Positions 18,697 through 27,484 of a DNA stretch of 64,000 nt are shown here, in pieces. Within the stretch, counting starts at the first letter, position 1, and each line of letters opens with the position of its first letter. The translations under genes were made by a program, and so were the position numbers. The stretch is from NCBI GenBank assembly GCA_030150045.1, contig JASLGM010000041.1, positions 10,172 to 74,171 of the forward strand, read 5' to 3'. Source of the DNA: Taishania sp. (GTDB taxonomy: Bacteria > Bacteroidota > Bacteroidia > Flavobacteriales_D > Crocinitomicaceae). The notes below the pieces were generated by a model, which was given only the letters and a program-made list of their open reading frames with translations, was not told the DNA's origin and searched no databases.

Positions 18697-20604
18697 GTGG
18701 AAAAGTATAATTACTGTGAGAACCCTTTACTTTTTAAACGTTTCAAAACGAGAGAAGTAAGTGTCGGAAATGTAACGATAGGTGCCAATCAACCTATCCG
18801 AATTCAATCGATGACAACTGCTGATACTATGAACACGGAAGCATCTGTTAATGAATCCATTCGTATGATTAAGGCGGGTTGCGAAATTGTACGATTAACA
18901 GCGCCAAGTATTAAAGAAGCTCAAAACTTAGGTTTAATAAAAGCATCCTTAGAAGCACAAGGTTACACAACACCACTGGTAGCAGACATACATTTCACAC
19001 CAAATGCAGCCGAAGTAGCAACGGAATTCGTAGAAAAAATCAGAATTAATCCAGGAAACTACGCAGATAAAAAAAAGTTCGAAGAAATTGATTATACCGA
19101 CGAATCGTATTTAAATGAACTAAAAAGAATTGAAGAAAAATTTACACCATTAGTCCTTAAGTGTAAGGAAAACAATCGAGCAATGCGAATTGGAACAAAT
19201 CATGGTTCTCTTTCGGACAGAATTCTTTCTCGATTTGGAGATACTCCCGAAGGTATGGTGGCCTCAGCATTGGAGTTTATTCATATTTGTCAAAAGCACA
19301 ATTATCACAATTTGGTAATTTCTATGAAAGCGTCAAATACGCTAGTTATGGTTCAAGCCTATCGTCTTTTGGTAAAAAAAATGAAGGAACAAAACATGAA
19401 TTATCCATTACATTTAGGTGTTACAGAAGCAGGTGACGGAGAAGACGGTCGGGTAAAAAGTGCTGTAGGAATTGGGGCCTTACTAGAAGATGGATTGGGT
19501 GACACCATTCGCGTGTCGTTAACAGAAAATCCTGAATTAGAAATACCTGTAGCCCAAAAACTCCTACAAAAATTCAATAAAATAGATAGTAACCATCAAA
19601 TAAGCAATAATCCATTTACCTATGACCCTTATTCCTATAATAGACGACAAACAAATGAGATTTTTAATATCGGAAATCATCATGTACCTGTTATCGTAGC
19701 GGATTTATCTGATAAATCAGAGATTAAACCATCCCATTTTTTTGGATTTGGCTATACTTATTCTTTAAAACTTGACAAATGGAAAATCATGGATCAAGCT
19801 GCGGATTTGGTTTATGTTGGAGCGAATAAAATTGACTTTGAACTACCTGGAACCCTTCAAATCATACAAGATTTTGACACATACATTGAACATAAAAACT
19901 CCAAATACCTTCCACTTGCTAATTTTGATCAAGCATTAACCTTAGGTAATGTACCATGTTTTGTACATGTAGATTTAGACAATTTAGAAGACCATAAACT
20001 GGATTTGATACAAAGTAATTGGATAGTAATTGCACAAGTTTCTAAAAATCATAAAACACCATTATTCCGCAAATTTAGATTGAATTTAGATGAAAAACAT
20101 CTTAAAAACCCTGTAATTTTAAAGGTAAATCCATCTACTAATGACCAAGAAACTTTTCAATTACACGTCGCATCAGATTTAGGTATTCATCTAATTGACG
20201 GATTTGGAGATGGCGTTTGGATTGCCGGAAAACAGCCGACTCAATTCATCAATTCCTTGTCTTTTGCCATACTACAGGCAACGCGTACACGGACCTCAAA
20301 AACAGAATATATTTCTTGTCCTTCATGCGGTAGAACACTCTTTGATTTGCAAGAAACAACAACAAAAATAAGGGAAAAAACTAGTCATTTAAAAGGCCTG
20401 AAAATTGGAATTATGGGCTGTATAGTCAATGGTCCAGGTGAAATGGCCGACGCCGATTACGGTTATGTAGGTTCCGGACCAGGAAGAATCAATTTATATA
20501 AAGAGAAAAAGGTAATTAAACGAAATGTGGACGAAAAAGAGGCCGTAAATGCATTAATAGATTTGATTAAAGACCACGGAGATTGGGTCGAACCGAAAAA
20601 GTAA
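18697..20604 (+). CDS. ispG: 4-hydroxy-3-methylbut-2-en-1-yl diphosphate synthase, long Bacteroidetes type
   Basis: 635 residues, against about 370 in E. coli. IspG reduces MEcPP to HMBPP in the MEP isoprenoid pathway using a [4Fe-4S] cluster. The TIM barrel covers about residues 10-300 (IRIQSMTTADT, IVRLTAPS, LVADIHFTPNAA, LGVTEAGDGEDG). A long insert of about 230 residues follows, as in Bacteroidetes and plants. The cluster domain has Cys at 541, 544 and 575 (CPSCG, GIMGCIVNGPGE) and Glu at 582. The start is a GTG; no better ATG lies upstream or close downstream. It is monocistronic and followed by repeat B3. Confidence 0.95.
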   Translation: MEKYNYCENPLLFKRFKTREVSVGNVTIGANQPIRIQSMTTADTMNTEASVNESIRMIKAGCEIVRLTAPSIKEAQNLGLIKASLEAQGYTTPLVADIHFTPNAAEVATEFVEKIRINPGNYADKKKFEEIDYTDESYLNELKRIEEKFTPLVLKCKENNRAMRIGTNHGSLSDRILSRFGDTPEGMVASALEFIHICQKHNYHNLVISMKASNTLVMVQAYRLLVKKMKEQNMNYPLHLGVTEAGDGEDGRVKSAVGIGALLEDGLGDTIRVSLTENPELEIPVAQKLLQKFNKIDSNHQISNNPFTYDPYSYNRRQTNEIFNIGNHHVPVIVADLSDKSEIKPSHFFGFGYTYSLKLDKWKIMDQAADLVYVGANKIDFELPGTLQIIQDFDTYIEHKNSKYLPLANFDQALTLGNVPCFVHVDLDNLEDHKLDLIQSNWIVIAQVSKNHKTPLFRKFRLNLDEKHLKNPVILKVNPSTNDQETFQLHVASDLGIHLIDGFGDGVWIAGKQPTQFINSLSFAILQATRTRTSKTEYISCPSCGRTLFDLQETTTKIREKTSHLKGLKIGIMGCIVNGPGEMADADYGYVGSGPGRINLYKEKKVIKRNVDEKEAVNALIDLIKDHGDWVEPKK

Positions 20605-20627
20605 TACAATACTTTCTACTGGAAAAT

Positions 20628-20779
20628 GTTCAGCCCGGGCGTAGCGTGATAGCTAAATGCACTGAAATGGCGTGCGCGTCAATTTTTTAACAGCGACCAG
20701 CGAAAGCTCGTTAAAAATGACTAGCAAACCCACTTTCAGAAATTTACTAAAACGCGAAGACCGATAGAGGCTGCCAAAA
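20628..20779 (+). repeat. Structured repeat B, copy B3
   Basis: Terminal stem CAGCC (20631-20635)/GGCTG (20769-20773). The apical stem is AT-rich here: TCAATTTTTTAAC (20679-20691) with GTTAAAAATGA (20710-20720), unlike the GC-richer arms of other copies. Unlike the other B copies with an A partner, it points toward that partner. Confidence 0.82.
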
Positions 20780-20795
20780 AAAGATTGTGTTAATA

Positions 20796-20811
20796 TGTTT
20801 CACGTGAAATA
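20796..20811. promoter_or_regulatory. parS: parS-like site (one mismatch)
   Basis: TGTTTCACGTGAAATA differs from the ParB-binding consensus TGTTTCACGTGAAACA at one base. It lies in the 40-bp gap between B3 and A2, 2.3 kb from two perfect copies. Confidence 0.6.
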
Positions 20812-20819
20812 TTCTTCAT

Positions 20820-20912
20820 TTGGGCGTTCCCTTTTTCTAAAACAAAAAAGGTCGGGCTATCCGCTACAAGTTTTTTTACAAAAAAGCTTTCCACTGCAAT
20901 CCCTAACGCAAA
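20820..20912 (-). repeat. Structured repeat A, short copy A2
   Basis: A-family copy shortened to about 93 bp; the small GTGG/CCAC hairpin found in other copies is missing. The closing stem is GCGTT (20824-20828)/AACGC (20905-20909), a compensatory change from GCGCTA/TAGCGC. The inner stems are AT-rich (CCTTTTT/AAAAAGG and AAGTTTTTTT/AAAAAAGCTT). Confidence 0.7.
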
Positions 20913-21178
20913 ATTCCATAAAACAAAAAACAGTTTAAAATTTCATTTCCAAAACCTATCTGTTTTAAATTTTATTAGAAAACATCAATATTATAAAAAA
21001 TACAAATACTTATTCAACAAAAATAAGTTCCACGTGGATAACAACATCAAAAAATGGTCACAAGCCAGATCAAAAACATTATTTTAAGCCATTTAAGAGC
21101 ACTTTGTGCCTGTTGGTATACAAACACCTTGTCGACCTATAGTTCGTTAAATAGAGAGGACGTCTTTTTAAAAACAAA
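20913..21178. other. AT-rich gap between repeat A2 and the mnmG terminator
   Basis: Very AT-rich stretch without a credible gene. It holds GTTCCACGTGGATAAC at about 21027-21042, which is both a degenerate parS-like core (CACGTG) and a one-mismatch DnaA-box-like CGTGGATAA. A 71-codon frame from 21054 is judged chance. Confidence 0.35.
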
Positions 21179-21221
21179 AAAACCATTTAAAATATTGATT
21201 GACAACACTTTAAATGGTTTT
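21179..21221 (-). terminator. Terminator of mnmG
   Basis: AAAACCATTTAAA (21179-21191) and TTTAAATGGTTTT (21209-21221), 13 pairs, followed by a T run on the minus strand, 28 bp past the mnmG stop. Confidence 0.75.
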
Positions 21222-21248
21222 ATAATGAATTTTGCGAAAAAAACGAAC

Positions 21249-23123
21249 CTATCTACCGAGAGTAATTAACAACACAGAAATATCAGACGGACTAACACCG
21301 GATATTCTTGAAGCCTGCCCAATCGTTGCTGGTTGAATAGCAAATAATTTTTCAACCGATTCTGAGGACAAAGATTTAATGGAACGATAATCCATTCCTT
21401 CAGGAATCTTAACATCTTCTAGACGATTCATCTTTGCGGCAACTTCCTCTTCACGCTGAATATAACCTTCGTATTTCAATTGAATTTCTGTTTGCATCAA
21501 TATATCATCGTGATCCTCCAATAATTCATCGGCAAACTTTTTGGATTCTTCACTCACATTCAAAACATCAGCCATATTAATATTTGGACGAACAATCAAT
21601 TGACTTAGTTTTACTTGTTGTGTAATTGGCGCAGACTCCTTTGCCAGCAAAACTGGATTTATTAAATCAGGAGCAACACCTTCTTTACGAAGTGCTTTTT
21701 TCAACGATTCAGTGCTTTCAATTTTATATTCCATTTTTCGAAGAGCCTCATCATCTTGCGTTCCAATAGCATGACCTAGTCCTGTCAAACGAATATCTGC
21801 ATTATCTTGACGCAACAAAATTCGATATTCAGCGCGCGAAGTAAACATTCTATAAGGCTCTTTAGTACCTTTAGTAATCAAGTCATCGATAAGCACGCCA
21901 ATATACGCTTGGTCACGAGAAAGAATAATTGGTGTATTTTCTTGCACTTTTCGAGCCGCATTAATACCAGCCATCAAACCTTGAGCTCCCGCTTCTTCGT
22001 AACCTGTAGTACCATTAATCTGTCCAGCGAAGTATAAATTTTCAACTAATTTAGTTTCCAAAGTATGCTTCAATTGAGTTGGCGGAAAATAATCATATTC
22101 TATTGCATAACCAGGACGAAACATTTTGGCGTTCTCAAAACCTGGAATAGTTTGCATTGCTTTAATCTGAACATCTTCAGGCAAGGAAGTACTAAAACCA
22201 TTTACATAAATCTCTACGGTATTCCATCCTTCTGGTTCAACAAAAATTTGGTGACGATCACGATCTGCAAAACGATTAATTTTATCTTCAATACTCGGAC
22301 AGTATCTCGGCCCGGTAGACTTAATTTGACCATTGAACATTGGCGAGCGATCAAACCCAGTTCGAAGCATTTCGTGCGTTAGATCATTCGTATACGTGAT
22401 ATGACATGGACGTTGAAAAGCTAATGCTTTAGTTTGATTTGTAAAGGAGAATTTGGACTTCATATCATCACCATCTTGCACATCCATTTTTGAATAATCC
22501 AATGAACGCCCATCCACACGTGGTGGCGTACCCGTTTTCATTCGACCAGATTCAAACCCTAAATTTAACAAATCCTCAGTGATACCAGTAGCAGCCTTTT
22601 CACCAGCACGACCACCACCCATTTGTTTTGTTCCAACATGAATCAAACCATTTAAAAAAGTACCATTTGTCAAAACGACTGTTTTTCCAAAAATATCAAT
22701 TCCCAAGCTAGTTTTGACACCAATAACCTTCTCACCTTTTACAATAATCCCATTACACATGTCTTGCCAAAAATCCACATTAAGGTTTCTTTCCAGGAGC
22801 ATTCGCCACTCTTCGGCAAATTTCATTCTGTCATTTTGTGTTCTTGGCGACCACATTGCTGGCCCTTTTGACATATTCAACATTCGAAATTGAATTGCAG
22901 AAAGATCAGAGACAATACCAGACCCACCACCTAAAGCATCAATTTCGCGAACTATTTGTCCCTTTGCTACACCACCCATTGCTGGATTACAACTCATTTG
23001 AGCAATGGTATTCATATTCATTGTAATCAATAAAACAGAACAGCCCATTTTTGCGGCCGCATTCGCGGCCTCGCAACCTGCATGTCCAGCACCAACAACA
23101 ATCACATCATATTCTTTCAACAT
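21249..23123 (-). CDS. mnmG: tRNA uridine-5-carboxymethylaminomethyl modification enzyme MnmG
   Basis: 624 residues, full length. MnmG (GidA) works with MnmE to install the cmnm5 group on U34 of certain tRNAs, using FAD, NADH and methylene-THF. The FAD-binding Rossmann motif is at the N-terminus (VIVVGAGHAGCEAA). NPAMGGVAKGQIVREIDALGG and GFESGRMKTGTPPR are family signatures, as are KYCPSIEDK-like and TRPGYAIEYDYF-like segments. The C-terminal helical domain binds MnmE and tRNA. It is last in the apparent operon DUF4175-ATPase-ybeY-mnmG, and a perfect parS sits just before its ATG. Confidence 0.97.
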   Translation of the reverse strand: MLKEYDVIVVGAGHAGCEAANAAAKMGCSVLLITMNMNTIAQMSCNPAMGGVAKGQIVREIDALGGGSGIVSDLSAIQFRMLNMSKGPAMWSPRTQNDRMKFAEEWRMLLERNLNVDFWQDMCNGIIVKGEKVIGVKTSLGIDIFGKTVVLTNGTFLNGLIHVGTKQMGGGRAGEKAATGITEDLLNLGFESGRMKTGTPPRVDGRSLDYSKMDVQDGDDMKSKFSFTNQTKALAFQRPCHITYTNDLTHEMLRTGFDRSPMFNGQIKSTGPRYCPSIEDKINRFADRDRHQIFVEPEGWNTVEIYVNGFSTSLPEDVQIKAMQTIPGFENAKMFRPGYAIEYDYFPPTQLKHTLETKLVENLYFAGQINGTTGYEEAGAQGLMAGINAARKVQENTPIILSRDQAYIGVLIDDLITKGTKEPYRMFTSRAEYRILLRQDNADIRLTGLGHAIGTQDDEALRKMEYKIESTESLKKALRKEGVAPDLINPVLLAKESAPITQQVKLSQLIVRPNINMADVLNVSEESKKFADELLEDHDDILMQTEIQLKYEGYIQREEEVAAKMNRLEDVKIPEGMDYRSIKSLSSESVEKLFAIQPATIGQASRISGVSPSDISVLLITLGR

Positions 23124-23132
23124 ACACTATCA

Positions 23133-23148
23133 TGTTTCACGTGAAACA
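23133..23148. promoter_or_regulatory. parS: parS site 1 (perfect 16-bp palindrome)
   Basis: TGTTTCACGTGAAACA, the exact consensus for chromosomal ParB binding. It begins 10 bp upstream of the mnmG ATG in the short ybeY-mnmG gap. Confidence 0.88.
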
Positions 23149-23170
23149 AAATTAATTCAAACCACAAAAA

Positions 23171-23605
23171 CTACAAAACTGTTTCACGTGAAACAGATAA
23201 GCTAAGCATTTCATTTTCTTTAACACGCATCAACTTTTCCTCGTTTTCGGTTTTATCACCATAACCACACAAATGCAATACACCATGTACCATGACACGT
23301 TTCAACTCTTGGTTAAATGACACATTAAACTCTTTACTATTATCTAAAACTCGATCTACACTAATAAACAAATCTCCAACAATTAAATCACCCTCACAAT
23401 AATCGAAAGTTATGATATCAGTATAATAATCATGAGCTAAATGTTCTTTATTCATTTCTAATAAATCCTCATCACTCATAAGAATAACATTAACTTCTGC
23501 TAATTCTTTACTTTCAATTTTACACACTTCTGTAAACCAAGAAAACAAAAATTCCGAGTTTAGACCCGGAATTTCTTCAATATTTTGATAATGTATTTCT
23601 ACCAT
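23171..23605 (-). CDS. ybeY: Endoribonuclease YbeY (16S rRNA maturation)
   Basis: 144 residues. YbeY is a zinc metalloenzyme needed for 3' maturation of 16S rRNA. The metal motif HGVLHLCGYGD (about residues 108-118) has two His as expected; the third ligand, normally His in GYDH, is replaced by the GYGDKTE pattern, similar to what I recall of Bacteroidetes homologues. LNKEHLAHDYYTDIITFDY (one residue differs here: MNKEHL) precedes it. Its start overlaps the stop of the ATPase gene by 1 bp. The last codons encode SVSRETV, which is a perfect parS site read in frame. Confidence 0.93.
   Translation of the reverse strand: MVEIHYQNIEEIPGLNSEFLFSWFTEVCKIESKELAEVNVILMSDEDLLEMNKEHLAHDYYTDIITFDYCEGDLIVGDLFISVDRVLDNSKEFNVSFNQELKRVMVHGVLHLCGYGDKTENEEKLMRVKENEMLSLSVSRETVL
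23180..23195. promoter_or_regulatory. parS: parS site 2 (perfect, inside the 3' end of ybeY)
   Basis: TGTTTCACGTGAAACA, identical to site 1 and 31 bp away from it. It is translated as part of the YbeY C-terminus. Confidence 0.88.
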
Positions 23606-24024
23606 TACTTATTAAACGTTAATATAATTTTCGATCCGTTATTTTCAAAATCTACTTGTTCAGCTAGACTTCTCATTAAGAAAACGCCTCTTCCATTTTC
23701 TTTTTCCAAATTATCGGGTAATGTTGGATCAGGTAGATTGTTATAATCAAAACCATTACCTTCATCTTCGATTTGAAATGCAAAAGTACGTTCTCCTTCA
23801 AAAACTTTAATATAAACTTTAGCATTTAACTTATTTTTATTTCCATGGATAACTGCATTATTAAATGCTTCAGTAACCGCGATAAGAACAGTTCCAAAAT
23901 CATTAATAACATTACATTTTCCACAAACAACATCAATAAGGCTTTCAACGCTATTCAAATGTTCTAAAGTAGAATCTAATTTTAATTCTTCAATTAGTTT
24001 GTAAGAAGTATCCATATTCGTCAT
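23605..24024 (-). CDS. RsbW/SpoIIAB-like ATP-binding protein
   Basis: 139 residues, a single HATPase domain of the anti-sigma-factor kinase class: LIAVTEAFNNAVIHGNK (N box), IEDEGNGFDYNNLPDP (G1) and ENGRGVFLMRSLAEQV (G2). RsbW-type proteins phosphorylate an anti-sigma-factor antagonist and sequester a sigma factor, but no antagonist or matching sigma factor is next to it here; its target is unknown. It sits between DUF4175 and ybeY, 9 bp from the former and overlapping ybeY by 1 bp. Confidence 0.82.
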   Translation of the reverse strand: MTNMDTSYKLIEELKLDSTLEHLNSVESLIDVVCGKCNVINDFGTVLIAVTEAFNNAVIHGNKNKLNAKVYIKVFEGERTFAFQIEDEGNGFDYNNLPDPTLPDNLEKENGRGVFLMRSLAEQVDFENNGSKIILTFNK

Positions 24025-24033
24025 AATCTATAA

Positions 24034-27000
24034 TCAATGATTAAAGAATTGCACTGCTTTATCTTTATAGTATTTTTGATACTTAGGATCGATAAAATAG
24101 ACATCTTCAATCTGTTTTAATTTATCCTTGTTATACTGATTAATTAAAATAAGGTTACTGCCAATTTCATTTTTTCCTTCTTTTGATTCTCTTTCCTCAG
24201 ACCATTCTCTTTCTTCCATTGCCTTCTCACTTTCTAGTAATCGAGTCATGATTTGCTTTTGTCGATTAATCATTGAAGAATTAAATCGTTTATTGACAAT
24301 ATCATCTTCTTGTTTTTCCATTTGTTTGATGGCATCCTCTAATTCTCCAGAACCATTACCACCTTTCAATTTACTTTTAATATCTTCTAATTGCTTTCTC
24401 ATTAACGCTTGTTCAGCTGCCATTTTTGCAATTTCTTTATTACCTAGCCCTCCTGGAGATCCATCTCCTGGTTTTTCCTTGCCGTTAGGACCATCTTCCA
24501 TTCCTTTTTCCATCTTCTCCAATTGTTTTTTCAATTGATCTTTCATGGATTCCATGCTTTGACCCATCCCTGGTTTTGGTTTACCTTTATCCCCTGGACT
24601 ATCACAACTACCGCTATCCTGTTGCATATCCTGCATCTCCTTTTGCATTTGTTGCAAAGATTCATTTAACATAAGAGAAAGGTTGTTAAAACTAGTCATA
24701 GCATATTGCTGATGCGTAGCAAGCAAAGACATTCTTCGTTCTTGAATGTCGTAAAGGGATAGTTTATGATTTGTATTAATGACACGTACTTCGTCATCAA
24801 TAAACTTAGCTATTTTTGGTTGCCTGCCTGCCAATTCCATAAGTGAATCGGAAACGGGAACAAATTGGTCCATCAAAGAAGCTTGATTTTTAGAAAGAGT
24901 TTTATACAAAGGATCATTACTGTTTATCTTGGAGAACCGTTTCATAAGTTGTTCCTGATTATGAGAAAGCGTAACTAACGATTTAAGAATGTTACGCAAC
25001 AAATCTATATCCTCACCTTGTTGTTCTTCTTTAGATTTATTTTGAGCTTTATCTAATTGTTCAGCCATCTCCTCCATCCTATCGGCAGCAGATTTTTGAG
25101 ATTGTGAACTTTGAGGTTTTTTGTTCTTCTCCATTTGATCCGAAGCCTGTTGCATATCTTTTTTTGTATTTTGAATTTTATCCTCCAAATCAGGTAAGTC
25201 TAATGGTCGTTTTAATTCTTGATTTTTATCCATCAGATCATCTAACTCTCTTTTTAATTCATCAAATTTATTGTTTAGGAGATTTTGCTTTTCGACATCC
25301 TGCTTATCTAAGCTTTTCTTGTCCTTATTTTGGCTTTCAAGGTTACGTTGTTCTTCCGCTAATGCCTTTAATTTATCTTCTAATTGATCTATTTTCTCAT
25401 CAACTTTCATGCGTTTAAGATTCTCAATAGTTCTATCTAGATTTCGATTCATTTCTTCAGAAGATGATTTAATATCATCCATGAGTTTATTCATTTCTTG
25501 CTTATCATTCTTCTCCATCAGTTTTTGCAATTTATCCAATAAAGCTTTCAATTCTTTATCCATCAATTGCTCCATTAATTGATTTAATAGTTCTTGTTTT
25601 TCCAAAAGATCTTGATCTTCTTTAGAAAGTTTATCCATTTCTTTAGCGTTTTGCTGCATTTCCTTCTGAGCCTTTTGAGCATCCTCAAACAAGGATTGGT
25701 AGTCATTTATCAACTGTTTGCTTTTATCTTGAAGTTTCCAATCCATTTGTTTAGAAGAATTGATATCCTTTTTTAAATTATTTAGATTATTCTGAAAAGA
25801 AATCATTTTATCTTGCACACCTTCTAAGTTGGATTGAACTTGAGATTGAATCTCTTCACGGTGTTTATTTAATTCCTCTTTTGTAGGAACTTTAATATTG
25901 AATTTGGTACTTGAAACCGTTTTTCCACCATGAACACAATCATTATCTGTTAACGTAAAATAATACTCAACCTGATCACCTTCTTTAACATTCTCACGCA
26001 AGAAATCAACAGCAAATTCAAATTGATCATTCAATCCACTTATCTTTTTTACAGTAATTTTTTGATTGATATGTTTTCCTTCTCCTTTAATAGAATAATG
26101 AAAATTTAAAGCAGTTAATCCATTATCATCAGAAACTTTACCTTTAAAATATTTTTTAAAGAGCGAAATACTATCACCAATTTCAAGAACATCTAATACG
26201 GGATATGCATCTTTAATAATTTGAATTTGAAAGGCCAAAGAATCATAGATAATTCCTCGGTCATCTTTTAATGTAATCTTAGCTTGTTGATGATCAAATA
26301 TTCTTTTACTTCTAGTAAAACTTGGCTGATTATAACGAGTTAAGGAATCATTTATTTCAAATTCTATTTGATGTGCATATTTGGTTATTCCTTTCCAACT
26401 AATATATGAACCTTCTGGTAAAACCAAATCTAAAGCATTAGTAAACACTTCTGGTTCTTTACCAAAGCATTTAGGGTAAATAACACTCGCTGAGAATTGT
26501 ATTAAACTAGGACGCTTCTTGACGTTGTAATTAAATGTAGAAGAAGTATAATCATCTCCTTCAAAATAAAAATGACCATTATTAACTGCTTTACCTAAAT
26601 CGACAATAAATGTTTGTGACTTCGATACTTTTAAAAGTTCTTTCCCTTTTTCTGAAATAACAAAGATTCTTTCAGGTATGGCATTACCTGTCATTTGTAA
26701 TTCCATAACCAAGGATTCACCTTCTACATACTCTTTTTTAAGACCCTTTAAGTTAAATTTAAATGGAGCAGGTTTTTCAAAAACTTGATTGTATTGTAAG
26801 ATCCTTTTTGAAGAATCAATGACCATTTTAGGAAAAACCAAAGAAAAACCGAGAAAAACCAAAACAACAGGAACCGTATACTTTAAATATTTTAATGTTC
26901 CTTTTGTATCAATTGCAGTAGTAAATTGAACGAATTTAAGATTTTGGACCTTTTGATCAATATAAGCTTGAATAAGTTCAGTACTACTACCATCATTATG

Positions 27001-27354
27001 CTTAGTTGATGAAAGTTGAAGGGTATTCAACAATTTGTCCCCTATTTCAGGAAAGAATTCCCCTATTAGTGCAGCTGCTTGTTCACGCGTCAATCCTTTA
27101 GAAACTTTAAACAGTTGAAGTAATGGCATACCTATAAACTGAACTAAAATAACTACAGAAGATAGAATCCATATCAGGAATAATACAAAACGTGTTGATT
27201 TCCCAAACCAACCATAATGTTCCAAAAGAGAGAAAATTAAGAGAATGCCGAGGAAAATTCCAACAAACCAGATAATTCCTTTTAAGATTTGATTTTTATA
27301 GAATTTTCTAATAAAATCATCAATTTGATGTAAAACATGATCAATCGCTGCCAT
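24034..27354 (-). CDS. Large membrane-anchored coiled-coil protein (DUF4175-like)
   Basis: 1106 residues. Hydrophobic helices lie near 22-45, 52-75 and 153-175. A beta-rich part follows (about 180-480, WKGITKYAHQIEFEINDS, VEYYFTLTDND). The remainder is long charged coiled coil, very rich in Lys, Gln, Glu and Met (about 490-1090), with a Gly/Pro-rich break (SPGDKGKPKPGMG). Size, layout and position agree with the Bacteroidetes DUF4175 family; no biochemical function is known to me. It is the first gene of the probable ybeY-mnmG operon. The coiled-coil length suggests a scaffold at the envelope, which is inference only. Confidence 0.75.
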   Translation of the reverse strand: MAAIDHVLHQIDDFIRKFYKNQILKGIIWFVGIFLGILLIFSLLEHYGWFGKSTRFVLFLIWILSSVVILVQFIGMPLLQLFKVSKGLTREQAAALIGEFFPEIGDKLLNTLQLSSTKHNDGSSTELIQAYIDQKVQNLKFVQFTTAIDTKGTLKYLKYTVPVVLVFLGFSLVFPKMVIDSSKRILQYNQVFEKPAPFKFNLKGLKKEYVEGESLVMELQMTGNAIPERIFVISEKGKELLKVSKSQTFIVDLGKAVNNGHFYFEGDDYTSSTFNYNVKKRPSLIQFSASVIYPKCFGKEPEVFTNALDLVLPEGSYISWKGITKYAHQIEFEINDSLTRYNQPSFTRSKRIFDHQQAKITLKDDRGIIYDSLAFQIQIIKDAYPVLDVLEIGDSISLFKKYFKGKVSDDNGLTALNFHYSIKGEGKHINQKITVKKISGLNDQFEFAVDFLRENVKEGDQVEYYFTLTDNDCVHGGKTVSSTKFNIKVPTKEELNKHREEIQSQVQSNLEGVQDKMISFQNNLNNLKKDINSSKQMDWKLQDKSKQLINDYQSLFEDAQKAQKEMQQNAKEMDKLSKEDQDLLEKQELLNQLMEQLMDKELKALLDKLQKLMEKNDKQEMNKLMDDIKSSSEEMNRNLDRTIENLKRMKVDEKIDQLEDKLKALAEEQRNLESQNKDKKSLDKQDVEKQNLLNNKFDELKRELDDLMDKNQELKRPLDLPDLEDKIQNTKKDMQQASDQMEKNKKPQSSQSQKSAADRMEEMAEQLDKAQNKSKEEQQGEDIDLLRNILKSLVTLSHNQEQLMKRFSKINSNDPLYKTLSKNQASLMDQFVPVSDSLMELAGRQPKIAKFIDDEVRVINTNHKLSLYDIQERRMSLLATHQQYAMTSFNNLSLMLNESLQQMQKEMQDMQQDSGSCDSPGDKGKPKPGMGQSMESMKDQLKKQLEKMEKGMEDGPNGKEKPGDGSPGGLGNKEIAKMAAEQALMRKQLEDIKSKLKGGNGSGELEDAIKQMEKQEDDIVNKRFNSSMINRQKQIMTRLLESEKAMEEREWSEERESKEGKNEIGSNLILINQYNKDKLKQIEDVYFIDPKYQKYYKDKAVQFFNH

Positions 27355-27460
27355 AGGTACAATTTAGTACAACCTACTAAGTTATAAACTATGCAATTAG
27401 AAACCAGCATAGAAATAAAAATACTATAATAAATAGTGAGCAATTTAGCCGTAGTTAATG

Positions 27461-27468
27461 TAACTTTG
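27461..27468 (+). promoter_or_regulatory. Candidate -7 box of gltX
   Basis: TAACTTTG, identical to the ispG box and 16 bp before the gltX ATG. No clear TTG at -33. Confidence 0.4.
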
Positions 27469-27484
27469 TAAAAAATCAGTTACT

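Noticed and set aside
21054..21269. 71-codon plus-strand frame before the mnmG terminator
   Set aside because: It runs through the terminator hairpin and the end of mnmG, and its composition does not look like a real protein.
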